From Gemmatimonadaceae bacterium (GTDB taxonomy: Bacteria > Gemmatimonadota > Gemmatimonadetes > Gemmatimonadales > Gemmatimonadaceae): a stretch of DNA of 64,000 nt. A program made the translations under genes and the position numbers. The DNA is taken from NCBI GenBank assembly GCA_011525845.1, contig WYBP01000020.1, positions 62,001-126,000 of the forward strand, given 5' to 3'. A model generated the notes under the pieces. The model made no database searches. It had not been told where the DNA came from and worked only from the letters and a program-made list of their open reading frames with translations. Positions 7,106 through 15,563 of the stretch are shown here, piece by piece (the stretch's first letter is position 1; each line of letters begins with the position of its first letter).

Positions 7106-9174
7106 GCCGCGCGGCCCGACGACGGGATCCGCGGGATCGCGTTCACGCGACGGATGGTGTCGGCGTAGTCCAGGCCGACGATCTCCAGGTACCACTTGAT
7201 GTTCTCGTAGCGCGGCGCGTTCTCGCGCTCGATGCGCGCGAGCGCCTCGGCGCGGGTGAGCAGCCCCTCGCGGATCTGGTTGCTGCGGAAGGTGTCGTTC
7301 TCGCTGAAGCCGGCCACCGTGAGGTAGACGTAGTTGTAGAAGCTCGCCGTGCCATCCCCGATGCGCCACGTCGCGTCGGTATCGATGGCCTTCTCCCAGT
7401 CGTACTCCCGCAGGATCAACGACTCGATCTCCTGCTCGTTCCACGCGTAGTAGTCGAAGAACGAGTAGTAGTCCCGCTGCGGGAAGAGGTAGCGGGAGAT
7501 GATCGAGCCGATCGAGTCCAGGTTCGACGCGTTCAGGTACGCGGGGTTGGCCAGGACATTGGAGGCGACGAACCCCCAGAAGCGCAGGTGGCCGGCGAGG
7601 GACATCGAGTAGATGCGCCGCTTGTCGAACTTGGGCGCGACACCGGCGAAGCCCGTCTTGAAGTCCGTGTTCTCGAGCCGGTTGATCCCCCACACGTTGA
7701 GCTTGATCCCCGTCGACTGCTTCAGCCGGTTCGTGTGGTAGAAGAAGTACTTGTCGCCGGACATGAGGAGCGGCACCATCCCGAGGCGTGGCCGCTTGAG
7801 CCAGGCCGAGATGTTCTTGCGGATGTTGTCCCGCTTCCACTTGATGTCGGCGGCGACGATCACGTTCTCGACGCCGAGTTTCCCGCAGACCCGTGCGATG
7901 TTGCGTCGCGCGAGGTCGGTCACCATCCCCCAGTCGTAGGTGATGGTGATGGGGTTCATCCCCAACTCGTTCTTGATCATGTGCAGCGCGAAGGTGCTGT
8001 CGCGGCCCCCGCTGAACGGCACGATGCAATCCTGCGACCCGTCGGTGCTCCGGTACGGCGCGACCAGCCGCTTCAGCTCCTCGATGGGCCGGCGCTGGTT
8101 CTTGGGGACGTAGTTGCGGCAGTAGTTGCACCGACCGTCCCCGTCGAACGCGATGAACGGGAAGGTGTCGGGGAGCACGCAGACGCTGCAGCGACGGAGG
8201 CGGGCGAGCCGCTCCCGGTCGTACTGCAGCAGGGCGCGCTCCCCGGCCGCCCGCGGGTCGGCGACGATGCTCCGGAAGTCCACCAGCAGGGAGCGGTGCC
8301 CGGCGGGCGCCTCGATCGACGTCACATGGATGGGCCAGGGCGCGTGCGTGCCCGCTGCCTCCGCGCGCCCCTCGCGCGCCTCCCCGTCGGCCGCGGCGGG
8401 GATGCGACGCATCGAGAGGTCGGCGAGCTCCACCACGCGCCCCGTCCGGGGCTCGACGTGCTCGATCGTGAGCGCCGCCAGCCCGGGATCCCGCGCCGAC
8501 CGCTGCAGCTTGGCCAGCATGCGGCGCTCCGACGCGAAGACCAGTATCGTCGCGCCGTCCGTGATGAGGTAGAGCGAGCCGGTGTTGGTGCCCAGGACGA
8601 GCTCGTCCCGGTCCGCCGGCATGAGCGCGACGGAGAAGGAACCCTCCACCCGGTCGAAGAGGCACCGGAGCGCGCGACCCGAATCACCGCTCGTGCGCCG
8701 CGCGTGCGCGAAGCGCGCGAGCAGCGCCTCGGTGTCGATGTCGAATGCCGGGTCGTCCCCCGGGATCTCCGCCCAGAGCGCGTCCTCGTTGACGACGATG
8801 CCGTTGTGGACGCCGATGACCTCCGAGCGGACCACCGGCTGGTTGTTGTGGTCGGCCAGCTGCGTGCCGTTCGTGACCAGGCGGGAGTGACCGATGACCG
8901 CGATCGTCGAGCCGGCGCGAGCGTCGCCGACGGAGGCGTTGGTGATGGCGGGCCGGACGACCTCGCGGTACTGCGCCGTGCGCACGAGCGCCGTGACGGC
9001 GAGCGGTGCCCGCAGCACGCGGAACGCCCCGGCGGCGGCGTCGCGGACCGCGAAGCCGGAGGAATCCCGCCCGCGCGACTCCGAGATCCGCGCGATGCGC
9101 CGCACCAACCGCTCGATCCGGAGGTGGTCCGCGCGCGCACCGCCTCTCGCAATGATCCCGAAGATTCCGCACAT
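7102..9174 (-). CDS. N-acetyl sugar amidotransferase fused to a class II glutaminase domain
   Basis: The start at 9174 gives MCGIFG, so Cys2 becomes the N-terminal nucleophile of a class II (Ntn) glutamine amidotransferase; RLVTNG (about 98-103) and HNGIVVN (about 123-129) are its glutamine-binding motifs. After a linker comes a four-cysteine cluster (C329, C332, C349, C352) and a PP-loop ATPase signature SGGRDST (388-394), as in the WbpG/PseA family that turns sugar acetamido groups into amidino groups. WbpG usually takes ammonia from separate HisH/HisF-like partners; here the ammonia source is in the same 690-aa chain. The TATATT box 8 bp before ATG suggests a leaderless message. Substrate unknown; a nonulosonic or uronic N-acetyl sugar is the likeliest. 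Confidence 0.88.
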   Translation of the reverse strand: MCGIFGIIARGGARADHLRIERLVRRIARISESRGRDSSGFAVRDAAAGAFRVLRAPLAVTALVRTAQYREVVRPAITNASVGDARAGSTIAVIGHSRLVTNGTQLADHNNQPVVRSEVIGVHNGIVVNEDALWAEIPGDDPAFDIDTEALLARFAHARRTSGDSGRALRCLFDRVEGSFSVALMPADRDELVLGTNTGSLYLITDGATILVFASERRMLAKLQRSARDPGLAALTIEHVEPRTGRVVELADLSMRRIPAAADGEAREGRAEAAGTHAPWPIHVTSIEAPAGHRSLLVDFRSIVADPRAAGERALLQYDRERLARLRRCSVCVLPDTFPFIAFDGDGRCNYCRNYVPKNQRRPIEELKRLVAPYRSTDGSQDCIVPFSGGRDSTFALHMIKNELGMNPITITYDWGMVTDLARRNIARVCGKLGVENVIVAADIKWKRDNIRKNISAWLKRPRLGMVPLLMSGDKYFFYHTNRLKQSTGIKLNVWGINRLENTDFKTGFAGVAPKFDKRRIYSMSLAGHLRFWGFVASNVLANPAYLNASNLDSIGSIISRYLFPQRDYYSFFDYYAWNEQEIESLILREYDWEKAIDTDATWRIGDGTASFYNYVYLTVAGFSENDTFRSNQIREGLLTRAEALARIERENAPRYENIKWYLEIVGLDYADTIRRVNAIPRIPSSGRAA

Positions 9175-9182
9175 TTCGCCGG

Positions 9183-9188
9183 AATATA
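9183..9188 (-). promoter_or_regulatory. Putative -10 box (TATATT) of the amidotransferase gene
   Basis: TATATT on the minus strand matches the sigma70 -10 consensus at five of six positions and ends 8 bp before the ATG at 9174. The -35 region is poor. The divergent glycosyltransferase gene starts about 170 bp away. Confidence 0.45.
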
Positions 9189-9270
9189 GCCGCCGGGCCT
9201 CGGTCCCTGCAGGCGGGCTGCCGCGGGATTCCTCGCTGCCGCCCGGGCCGACCCGGCCGCCGGGATCCGC

Positions 9271-9336
9271 TTGACTTCCCCTCCGCACCCGTGGACATTC
9301 ACGCGTCGCGACCCACCGCCGTTCCCCTCGTACACT
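9271..9336 (+). promoter_or_regulatory. Promoter region of the divergent GT4 gene, two alternatives
   Basis: TTGACT (9271-9276) and GACATT (9294-9299) are 17 bp apart. Alternatively TACACT (9331-9336) lies 8 bp before the GTG at 9345 in the leaderless arrangement seen elsewhere. Either placement puts the transcript start downstream of the GTG at 9291 and so favours 9345 as the start codon. Confidence 0.4.
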
Positions 9337-9344
9337 CACCGCGC

Positions 9345-10496
9345 GTGCCGGATCGGCTTCTGGATGACAGGCGGTCCCCGGATCCAGGACCGCAGACTCG
9401 CCCCATCATCGTGCTGATGGCCGTGACGAGTCCCTGGTCCCGCCTCGTGGTGGAGTTCCTGAGCGACGCGGGGGTCCCGATTCACGTGATGGACGTGAAC
9501 AACACGCTGCGCGAGCCCGCGGTGCGCGCGAGCACCGCGGGCACGATCCGGCGCCTCGAGGAGCGCGTGGAAGGGGTCCACGCGGCGACGCTCCCCCGGC
9601 TCCTGCCGGTGCGGTTGCTCGTCGGTGCGTGGGCGCTGCGACGGCTGGTGCGGCGGACGGACGCGCAGCTGGTGCTGACGTTGTACGGCGGGATGCAGGC
9701 CGCGGTCGCCTGGCTCAGCGGCGCCGCGCCCTACGCCGTCTACGTCGTGGGGAGTGACGTCCTGCTCGCGAACCGCAGCCGAGACGTCCTGTCGCGACGC
9801 TCGCTGCGCGGCGCATCCCTCGTGCTGGCCAACGGCGGACACCTGGCCGAGCGCACGCGACGGCTCGCACCCGGGGTTCGCGTCGACCTCCTCTACTTCG
9901 GCATCGACCGCACGCGGTTCTTCCCACCGGCGCGGCGGCAGGATGCGCCGACGTTCGTCTGCTCGCGCGCCTTCGCGGAGGTCTACGACAACGCCACGAT
10001 CGTTCGCGCCGTGGCGGGCCTCCCGGCGGTCGCCGACGCCTTTCGCCTCTCCTTCCTCTCCACGGGACCGCAGCTGGCGGAGACCGTCCGCCTGGCCGAC
10101 GCCACGCTCGAGGCCGGGGTGCGGAGCCGCGTCCATTTCGCCGGGGGTGTCTCCGACGCCGCCTTGGTCGAGGCCCTGCAGGGCGCGAGGTTCTATCTTT
10201 CGGCGTCGCTCTCCGACGGCGCGTCCGTCTCGCTGCTGGAGGCCATGGCCTGCGGGGTGCTCCCGATCGTCAGCGACATCCCGGCGAACCGGGAGTGGAT
10301 CACGCATGGCGAGAACGGCCTGCTCTTTCCCCCTGGAGATCACGTGACCCTGACACACCACATGCAGGCCGCGATGGCCGGACTCCCCTGGCATGGTGCA
10401 GCGGTGGAGCAGAACCTCCGCCGGGTGGCGGAACATGGAGACATCACGGCGAACCTCAAGCGACTGCCGGCGCTGCTGCAGTCGGTGTCCCGCTGA
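9345..10496 (+). CDS. GT4-family glycosyltransferase
   Basis: A GT-B glycosyltransferase of 383 aa from GTG 9345; the frame is open from GTG 9291 (401 aa), but the promoter elements make the shorter form likelier. Recognisable parts are a nucleotide-sugar binding region (CSRAFAEVYDN...) and the C-terminal donor motif SDGASVSLLEAMACGVLPIVSD (E-x7-E region). It is the first gene of a plus-strand group with a nucleotidyltransferase, an epimerase and an FkbM methyltransferase; its TGA overlaps the next ATG by one base (TGATG). Donor and acceptor cannot be assigned. Confidence 0.86.
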   Translation: MPDRLLDDRRSPDPGPQTRPIIVLMAVTSPWSRLVVEFLSDAGVPIHVMDVNNTLREPAVRASTAGTIRRLEERVEGVHAATLPRLLPVRLLVGAWALRRLVRRTDAQLVLTLYGGMQAAVAWLSGAAPYAVYVVGSDVLLANRSRDVLSRRSLRGASLVLANGGHLAERTRRLAPGVRVDLLYFGIDRTRFFPPARRQDAPTFVCSRAFAEVYDNATIVRAVAGLPAVADAFRLSFLSTGPQLAETVRLADATLEAGVRSRVHFAGGVSDAALVEALQGARFYLSASLSDGASVSLLEAMACGVLPIVSDIPANREWITHGENGLLFPPGDHVTLTHHMQAAMAGLPWHGAAVEQNLRRVAEHGDITANLKRLPALLQSVSR

Positions 10497-11221
10497 TGCT
10501 CGCCGTCATCCTCGCCGGAGGCAAAGGCGCGCGCCTCAGGCCCTTCACCATGACGATCCCCAAGCCATTGCTGCCGCTGGGGGACGTGCCGATCCTCGAC
10601 GTGATCCTGCGCCAGCTGGCCGCGAGCGGATTCACCCGGGTGATCCTCACGCTGGGCCACATGGCACCGCTCTTCCTCTCCACCTACGGGGAGGGCAAGG
10701 CGTACGGTTTGCGCATCGAGTACCTGCGGGAGGACGAACCGCTGGGCACGGCGGGCCCGCTGCGGCAGATCGTGGATCCGCCCGCCGACTTCCTCGTCAT
10801 GAACGGGGACCTGCTGACCGACCTCTCCTACGTCGACCTCATCGCCGCACACCGCGCGCGGGGAGCCGCCGGCACCATCGGGGTGGCGGCACGGGAGGAG
10901 AAGGTCGACTACGGCGTGATCGAGATGGACGCCAACGGCTCCTTCACCGACTACCGGGAGAAGCCGGTCATCCCCTACTACGTGAGCATGGGCATCAATG
11001 TGCTGAACGCGAGCGCGCTGGCGCACATCCCTCCCACCGGGAAGTTCGACATGCCCGCGCTCATGCTCTCACTGCATCAGGCCGGCGAACTGGTCCACTG
11101 CTTCCGCTCCGACTGCTACTGGCAGGACATGGGGCGGTTCGACGACTACACGCGGGCGAGCGAGGATTTCGTGCGCGATCCCGATCGCTTCATCTCCCCG
11201 GACGCGCCGCCCCGCGGATGA
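10496..11221 (+). CDS. Sugar-1-phosphate nucleotidyltransferase
   Basis: The 241-aa protein starts MLAVILAGGKGARLRPFT...PKPLLPLG, the classic NTP_transferase signature for binding the nucleoside triphosphate and sugar phosphate. MNGDLL supplies the metal-binding aspartate and DYGVIEMD...EKP is the sugar-binding stretch. Members make GDP-mannose-type, dTDP-glucose-type or related activated sugars; this short form without a C-terminal hexapeptide domain is most like mannose-1-phosphate or heptose-1-phosphate guanylyltransferases. The start ATG overlaps the previous stop and its own TGA overlaps the next ATG (ATGA), so the three genes are translationally coupled. The nucleotide specificity is not readable from sequence. 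Confidence 0.85.
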   Translation: MLAVILAGGKGARLRPFTMTIPKPLLPLGDVPILDVILRQLAASGFTRVILTLGHMAPLFLSTYGEGKAYGLRIEYLREDEPLGTAGPLRQIVDPPADFLVMNGDLLTDLSYVDLIAAHRARGAAGTIGVAAREEKVDYGVIEMDANGSFTDYREKPVIPYYVSMGINVLNASALAHIPPTGKFDMPALMLSLHQAGELVHCFRSDCYWQDMGRFDDYTRASEDFVRDPDRFISPDAPPRG

Positions 11222-12135
11222 CCACCACCCTGATCACCGGCGCTGGTGGGTTCATCGCCCGGCACCTCGCGCACGCGATCAGGAACGAGCGGGAAGGGCG
11301 CGTCGTCGGCGTCGACGTCCGGGCAGCGACCGGGGGGCCCTTCGACGCCTGGATCGTCGCGGACCTCACCGACCCCGCCGCGGCACGGACGGCCGTCGAC
11401 GAAGTCCGCCCCGACCGCATCTTCCATCTGGCCGGACTGACGCATGGGAGTGAGGAGGTGCTGCAGCGCGCGAACGTCGACACGACCGCGAACATCCTGG
11501 AGGCCAGCCGCGCAGCCGGCGAGACCACCCGCGTCGTGGTCATGGGCTCCGCTGCGGAGTACGGTCACGTCGCGGTGGCGGACCAGCCGGTACGGGAGTC
11601 GCACCAGGGAGAGGCCGCCACACCCTACGGGCGAGCGAAGCAGACGGTGTCCCGACTCGCGGCGGCCGCGGCCGCCGCGCACGGCACACGCGTGTGCATC
11701 GCCCGCCCGTTCAACGTCATCGGTCCGGGAGTGCCCGACACATTGGTCGCGGGCGCGATCATCTCCCGACTGCGGGCCGCGATCGCACCCGGCGGGACCG
11801 GGGTCGTGACGATCGGTCGCACGACCGCCATCCGCGACTTCATCGCCGTCGAGGACGTGGTCGCCGGCCTCCTGCGGATCGCCGCGGCCGGCCGCCCCGG
11901 AGAGGCGTACAACCTCTGCTCGGGTGAGGGACACGCGATCTCGGCGCTGCTGAAGATGCTCCTCGACGCGGCGGGGACTCCCGTGCGGGTCGAGGGGAGC
12001 GAGGCGCTGCAGCGCGCGGGGGACGTCGACCAGATGATCGGGAGTCGCGCGAAGGCGCAGCGCGAACTCGACTGGACACCGGAGCGCAGCTTCGCCTCGA
12101 GCGTTCACGCGTCCTGGCAGGCCAGCGCCGGCTGA
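11218..12135 (+). CDS. NAD(P)-dependent sugar epimerase/reductase (extended SDR)
   Basis: A 305-aa extended short-chain dehydrogenase with N-terminal Rossmann motif TGAGGFIA, the active-site serine segment GSAAEYG, the catalytic YGRAK pair, and ARPFNVIGPG. This layout matches GDP-4-keto-6-deoxymannose reductase (Rmd) and related nucleotide-sugar 4-reductases or epimerases. Together with the upstream nucleotidyltransferase it could form a two-step path to an activated deoxy sugar, although no matching GDP-mannose 4,6-dehydratase is seen nearby. It starts in an ATGA overlap with the previous gene. Confidence 0.83.
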   Translation: MTTTLITGAGGFIARHLAHAIRNEREGRVVGVDVRAATGGPFDAWIVADLTDPAAARTAVDEVRPDRIFHLAGLTHGSEEVLQRANVDTTANILEASRAAGETTRVVVMGSAAEYGHVAVADQPVRESHQGEAATPYGRAKQTVSRLAAAAAAAHGTRVCIARPFNVIGPGVPDTLVAGAIISRLRAAIAPGGTGVVTIGRTTAIRDFIAVEDVVAGLLRIAAAGRPGEAYNLCSGEGHAISALLKMLLDAAGTPVRVEGSEALQRAGDVDQMIGSRAKAQRELDWTPERSFASSVHASWQASAG

Positions 12136-12255
12136 GGTTCGCCTCGCCGTGGCGACCACGTCGCGAACGCGGTCGGGTCGATACATTTCGCCCGTCGGCC
12201 AACGCCGTCAGCGCATCCGAGCGATCGCGCACCCTCTCACTCCACCCCAGAGCTG

Positions 12256-13119
12256 ATGCACCGGTTCCTCCGGCGGTTCCTCTCGGACGCGCAGTGGCGC
12301 GGTCTCGCCCGGCTCGCCGGCGGCCTCCGGGCGCTCACCGCGGCGACCCTCGTGCGCCTGCTCCGCCTGCTCCCCCTGGGCGTTCAGGCCGCGGTCAAGG
12401 AATCGCTCCGGCCCGTCGGGAAGCTGGACTACGCGCCCAGCGCCGTGCGGATGGCGGTGAACTCCCGGTGGCAGGTGTATCGACTTCGGTCCTGTCGGAA
12501 GGAGCCGGAGACGATCCGGTGGCTCGAGGAGCACCTGCGGCCAGGCGACGTCCTGTTCGACATCGGTGCGAATGTCGGTGCGTACTCCCTCGTGGCCCAT
12601 GCCATCACGGAAGGGCACGCGCGCATCTACGCCTTCGAGCCCGGATTCGCGACGTTCACGGAACTCTGCTCGAACGTGGCGCTGAACCAGGCACAGGCGT
12701 CCATCGTCCCGCTGCAGATCGGGCTCAGCGACCGGACCGCCCTCCTGGACTTCCGCTACTCCGACCTCGGTGCCGGAGCGGCCCAGCACAGCTGGGAGGG
12801 CACGGCGAGCCAGCTGGGCGCGGAGCACCGCGCCGTCCACACGCAGCCCACGCCCTGCTTCCGGATGGATGACCTCATCGATCGGCTCGCCCTGGAACCG
12901 CCGACGGTGATGAAGATCGACGTCGATGGACCCGAGCTCGACGTGATCGCGGGGGGCGAACGCACCCTGTCCGATCCCCGGCTCCGCACGATCCTGATCG
13001 AGAGCGACGCGGCCTCGGAGCCCCGACTGATCCCGTCCCTCGAATCGCGGGGCTTCCGGCTGCATCAGCAGTTCCGGCGCGGATCGGACCTCAGCAACTA
13101 CGTGTTCCTGCGGCGCTGA
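12256..13119 (+). CDS. FkbM-family methyltransferase
   Basis: The 287-aa protein has the SAM-binding motif I DVLFDIGANVGAYSL (about 98-112), followed by AFEPGFATFTEL and the FkbM hallmark MKIDVDGPELDVIAGGERTL. FkbM enzymes O-methylate hydroxyl groups, in polysaccharide loci usually a sugar of the repeat unit or the chain end. It is separated from the epimerase by 120 bp that contains a TACATT box (12182-12187) but no clear -35, so it may have its own promoter. It is convergent with wzz. Confidence 0.87.
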   Translation: MHRFLRRFLSDAQWRGLARLAGGLRALTAATLVRLLRLLPLGVQAAVKESLRPVGKLDYAPSAVRMAVNSRWQVYRLRSCRKEPETIRWLEEHLRPGDVLFDIGANVGAYSLVAHAITEGHARIYAFEPGFATFTELCSNVALNQAQASIVPLQIGLSDRTALLDFRYSDLGAGAAQHSWEGTASQLGAEHRAVHTQPTPCFRMDDLIDRLALEPPTVMKIDVDGPELDVIAGGERTLSDPRLRTILIESDAASEPRLIPSLESRGFRLHQQFRRGSDLSNYVFLRR

Positions 13120-13130
13120 GCGAACACCGG

Positions 13131-13156
13131 CCCGGCGTCCGCCGACCGCCGCCGGG
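13131..13156. terminator. Hairpin between convergent FkbM and wzz genes
   Basis: CCCGGCG (13131-13137) can pair with CGCCGGG (13150-13156) across a 12-nt loop. There is no T-run on either side. It sits in the 58-bp gap between two convergent genes, where a bidirectional terminator is expected. Confidence 0.35.
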
Positions 13157-13177
13157 GGCCGGGGGAGCGCATCCGCC

Positions 13178-14245
13178 TCAGTCGCCGCCGCGCCCACGGG
13201 TGAGACGCCGCATACCGGCCCGGATCGCCTGCACCTCGCTCGTGAGCACGGCGAACCCCGCCGGGTGCTCCCGCAGCGCCACCTCGACCGCGTGCCTGAC
13301 GACCGCCAGGACGGCGCCCAGGATCAGGCCCACGAGGAACGCCAGCACGGTCGTCGTCACGAGACCCCTCGGGTCGGGGAGCACCGGGACCGCGGCGCGC
13401 TCGATCACGGTGATCAGGGGGGTGTCGCGGATCTCGTCCAGCTTTGCCTGCTCGAGCGACTGGGCGAGTCCGCTCACGACGTCCGCGCGGAGCGCCAGCG
13501 TCCGGTTGAGCCGCTCCTGCTGGATGGAGAGTTCCGGCGACCCGCTCAGGCTGCCGCGGTTGCGCTCCGCGAACTCACGCACCGCATCCTCGGCGCTCGC
13601 CAACTCCCGCTCGGAGGTCCGGATGCGCTCCTCGAGGAACGCGCGCTGGGCCGCCGCCTGCGAGCGACGGGTCTCCACGTTGAACCCGTTCAGGAGGGAG
13701 AGCGCGGAGTCCGTGAGGGTCACGGACAGCTGCGGGTAGCGGGTCCTGGTCTCGACGCGCACGACCCCGGTCCGCGCCTCGACGGAGACCTGCATCGCCC
13801 GTCGCAGCGCCACCACGGCGGACATGCTGCGCACGGCCGTGTCCTCCACCGTCGGGAGGACCAAGGTCGCGAAGCTTCCCGCCATCGCCTCCCCCTTCCA
13901 CTCGAATGCGACCGGCAGGTGCACCAGGGGCTCGAGCACGGCCCGCGACCGGAGCAGTTCCGCGTAGAACGCGGGCGACTGATTCACATCCGCCGTCGGC
14001 ATCGCGACCCCGAACTGCGCCGCCAGTCCGCCGAGCGCGCTGAGCGGACTGCGCGTCGCCTGCGGCGTGAAGGTCGCGACCGACGTATAGGTGCGCGGCC
14101 GCAGGACGACCCAGACCGCCATCAGCGCGGTGATCACGAGGGCCACGGCGAGGATCATCCGCCGCCGCCGCAGCAGGGTGGCGAGCACGTCGACGATGGA
14201 GATCCCCGGGGCGGCGCCCGCGGGATCGGTTGGCTGGTGGCTCAC
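13178..14245 (-). CDS. wzz: Wzz-type polysaccharide chain-length regulator
   Basis: I chose the GTG at 14245 (355 aa, VSHQPTDPAG...), preceded by GAGAGGA at a suitable distance and 13 bp after the wzy stop; the open frame extends to 14341. The topology is that of Wzz: a cytoplasmic N-terminus, a transmembrane helix near residue 30-50, a long periplasmic region with coiled-coil potential (LEERIRTSERELASAEDAV), and a second helix near residues 305-330. No tyrosine-kinase domain is attached. It sets glycan chain length together with Wzy in the inner membrane and is the last gene of the minus-strand series. Confidence 0.87.
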   Translation of the reverse strand: MSHQPTDPAGAAPGISIVDVLATLLRRRRMILAVALVITALMAVWVVLRPRTYTSVATFTPQATRSPLSALGGLAAQFGVAMPTADVNQSPAFYAELLRSRAVLEPLVHLPVAFEWKGEAMAGSFATLVLPTVEDTAVRSMSAVVALRRAMQVSVEARTGVVRVETRTRYPQLSVTLTDSALSLLNGFNVETRRSQAAAQRAFLEERIRTSERELASAEDAVREFAERNRGSLSGSPELSIQQERLNRTLALRADVVSGLAQSLEQAKLDEIRDTPLITVIERAAVPVLPDPRGLVTTTVLAFLVGLILGAVLAVVRHAVEVALREHPAGFAVLTSEVQAIRAGMRRLTRGRGGD

Positions 14246-14258
14246 GAAGCGGATCCTC

Positions 14259-15548
14259 TCAGGCGATGGATCGTGCCGCGGCCGGCGGGAACGCCGGCGC
14301 CGGGCTCGACACGGCGTCCCGCAGCTCGGTGGTCTCGCCATCCCGGTCGATGTACGCCGCGAGCAACCAGAAGCTGTGGGACACGTAGAAGCTATCGAAT
14401 ACGTTGGTGCTCAGCATGATGCCGCAGTGTATCAGGAGGAACGTGGCCCATGCGACCCGGTTGGGGCTCCGCCACGCGCGCGCCGCCATCGCCGTGAGCA
14501 CCAGCAGGAAGAGGGCCAGTCCCAGGATCCCCAGGTCGGCGGCGATCCGCATGAAGTTCGCGTCCGCCACCTCGCCCTCGCCCACGTACCCCGCGTTCTC
14601 CGCCGCCGACGAGGTGGCGCCGACACCGAGGCCCAGGGGGAACCTCGACAGGTAGCGCCACCCCGGCCGGTAGCCGCGCTCGTCGACGAACGACGAGAGC
14701 CCCTCGACGAGTCCGGTGGTGGCCCTGTGCCGGACGCTCTGGAGGAGCGGCTCGACCGCGGCTCCCAGGCGGATCGTCCCGTAGGCCATCGCGGCGGCGA
14801 AGGTCGCCAGCGTGACGAGGCGGAGCATGCGGTGCTCCCGGAACGCGAACAGGAGATACGCCAGCGCGAGCATCAGCGCCACCAGGCTCGCGCGCTGCAG
14901 CGAGAGCGAGGCCCCGACCGCGAAGAGGAGTGCGAGCAGGGGAAGGATCCGCCGGATGCGCCCCGAGGCCAGGGACGCGAGGACGATGCTCGTCGCGCCG
15001 AGGTAGCCCATGGTCGTCGATCCCAGGTACGACTGGAGTCGTGCGAAGTACTGCCACTCCTCCGTCGCCCCGGCGGACGTCAGCGCATTGGTGACGAAGG
15101 TGACGTAGTACTCCGGCCGCACGAGGTGCAGGTAGAGGCCGTACGCCATCGCGAACGCGTTGAGCAGCACGAGGCCGCCGAGCACCGCACGGAGCTCCGG
15201 TCTCGACAGGGCCTTGCCCATGAAGTAGCAGGCGATGGGCAGCACGAAGTGGTACAGTCCGTACGCGTACGCCGGCACCCGACTCGGGTTGCCGGCCTGC
15301 GCGAACAGGACCACGCTGGCGATCGACCATCCGGCGTACGCGAGCACCCAGACATCGAGCCAGCTGAGCGGACGGGTGAGGTGCCGGAGCAGGTAGGGAC
15401 CAGCGAAGGAGAGCGGGATCACGCTGACGAGCACCACCCCGCGCGCGATGCCACCGCTGTCCCGCCGCCAGAGCGCCACGAGCACGAGCGCGTGCAGCGC
15501 CACGAAGAAGGCCACGACGAGGGGCGCTCGCGCACGCGCGGGGATCAT
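14259..15548 (-). CDS. wzy: Wzy-like O-antigen polymerase/ligase
   Basis: This 429-aa protein is almost entirely hydrophobic with roughly 11-12 transmembrane helices and one larger polar loop (about 275-335, RHRATTGLVEGLSSFVDE...). The loop carries GLGVGATSSAAEN, similar to the LG.G...H/N region of the Wzy_C family. Neighbouring wzx and wzz support a polymerase that joins repeat units on the periplasmic side. An O-antigen ligase (WaaL) cannot be excluded from sequence alone. The gene begins 15 bp after the stop of the GT-B-like gene. Confidence 0.8.
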   Translation of the reverse strand: MIPARARAPLVVAFFVALHALVLVALWRRDSGGIARGVVLVSVIPLSFAGPYLLRHLTRPLSWLDVWVLAYAGWSIASVVLFAQAGNPSRVPAYAYGLYHFVLPIACYFMGKALSRPELRAVLGGLVLLNAFAMAYGLYLHLVRPEYYVTFVTNALTSAGATEEWQYFARLQSYLGSTTMGYLGATSIVLASLASGRIRRILPLLALLFAVGASLSLQRASLVALMLALAYLLFAFREHRMLRLVTLATFAAAMAYGTIRLGAAVEPLLQSVRHRATTGLVEGLSSFVDERGYRPGWRYLSRFPLGLGVGATSSAAENAGYVGEGEVADANFMRIAADLGILGLALFLLVLTAMAARAWRSPNRVAWATFLLIHCGIMLSTNVFDSFYVSHSFWLLAAYIDRDGETTELRDAVSSPAPAFPPAAARSIA

Positions 15549-15563
15549 CGGGTCACGGTGCGG

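Noticed and set aside
6937-9189. Plus-strand frame of 750 codons opposite the amidotransferase
   Set aside because: No motifs; the minus strand has intact glutaminase and PP-loop signatures.
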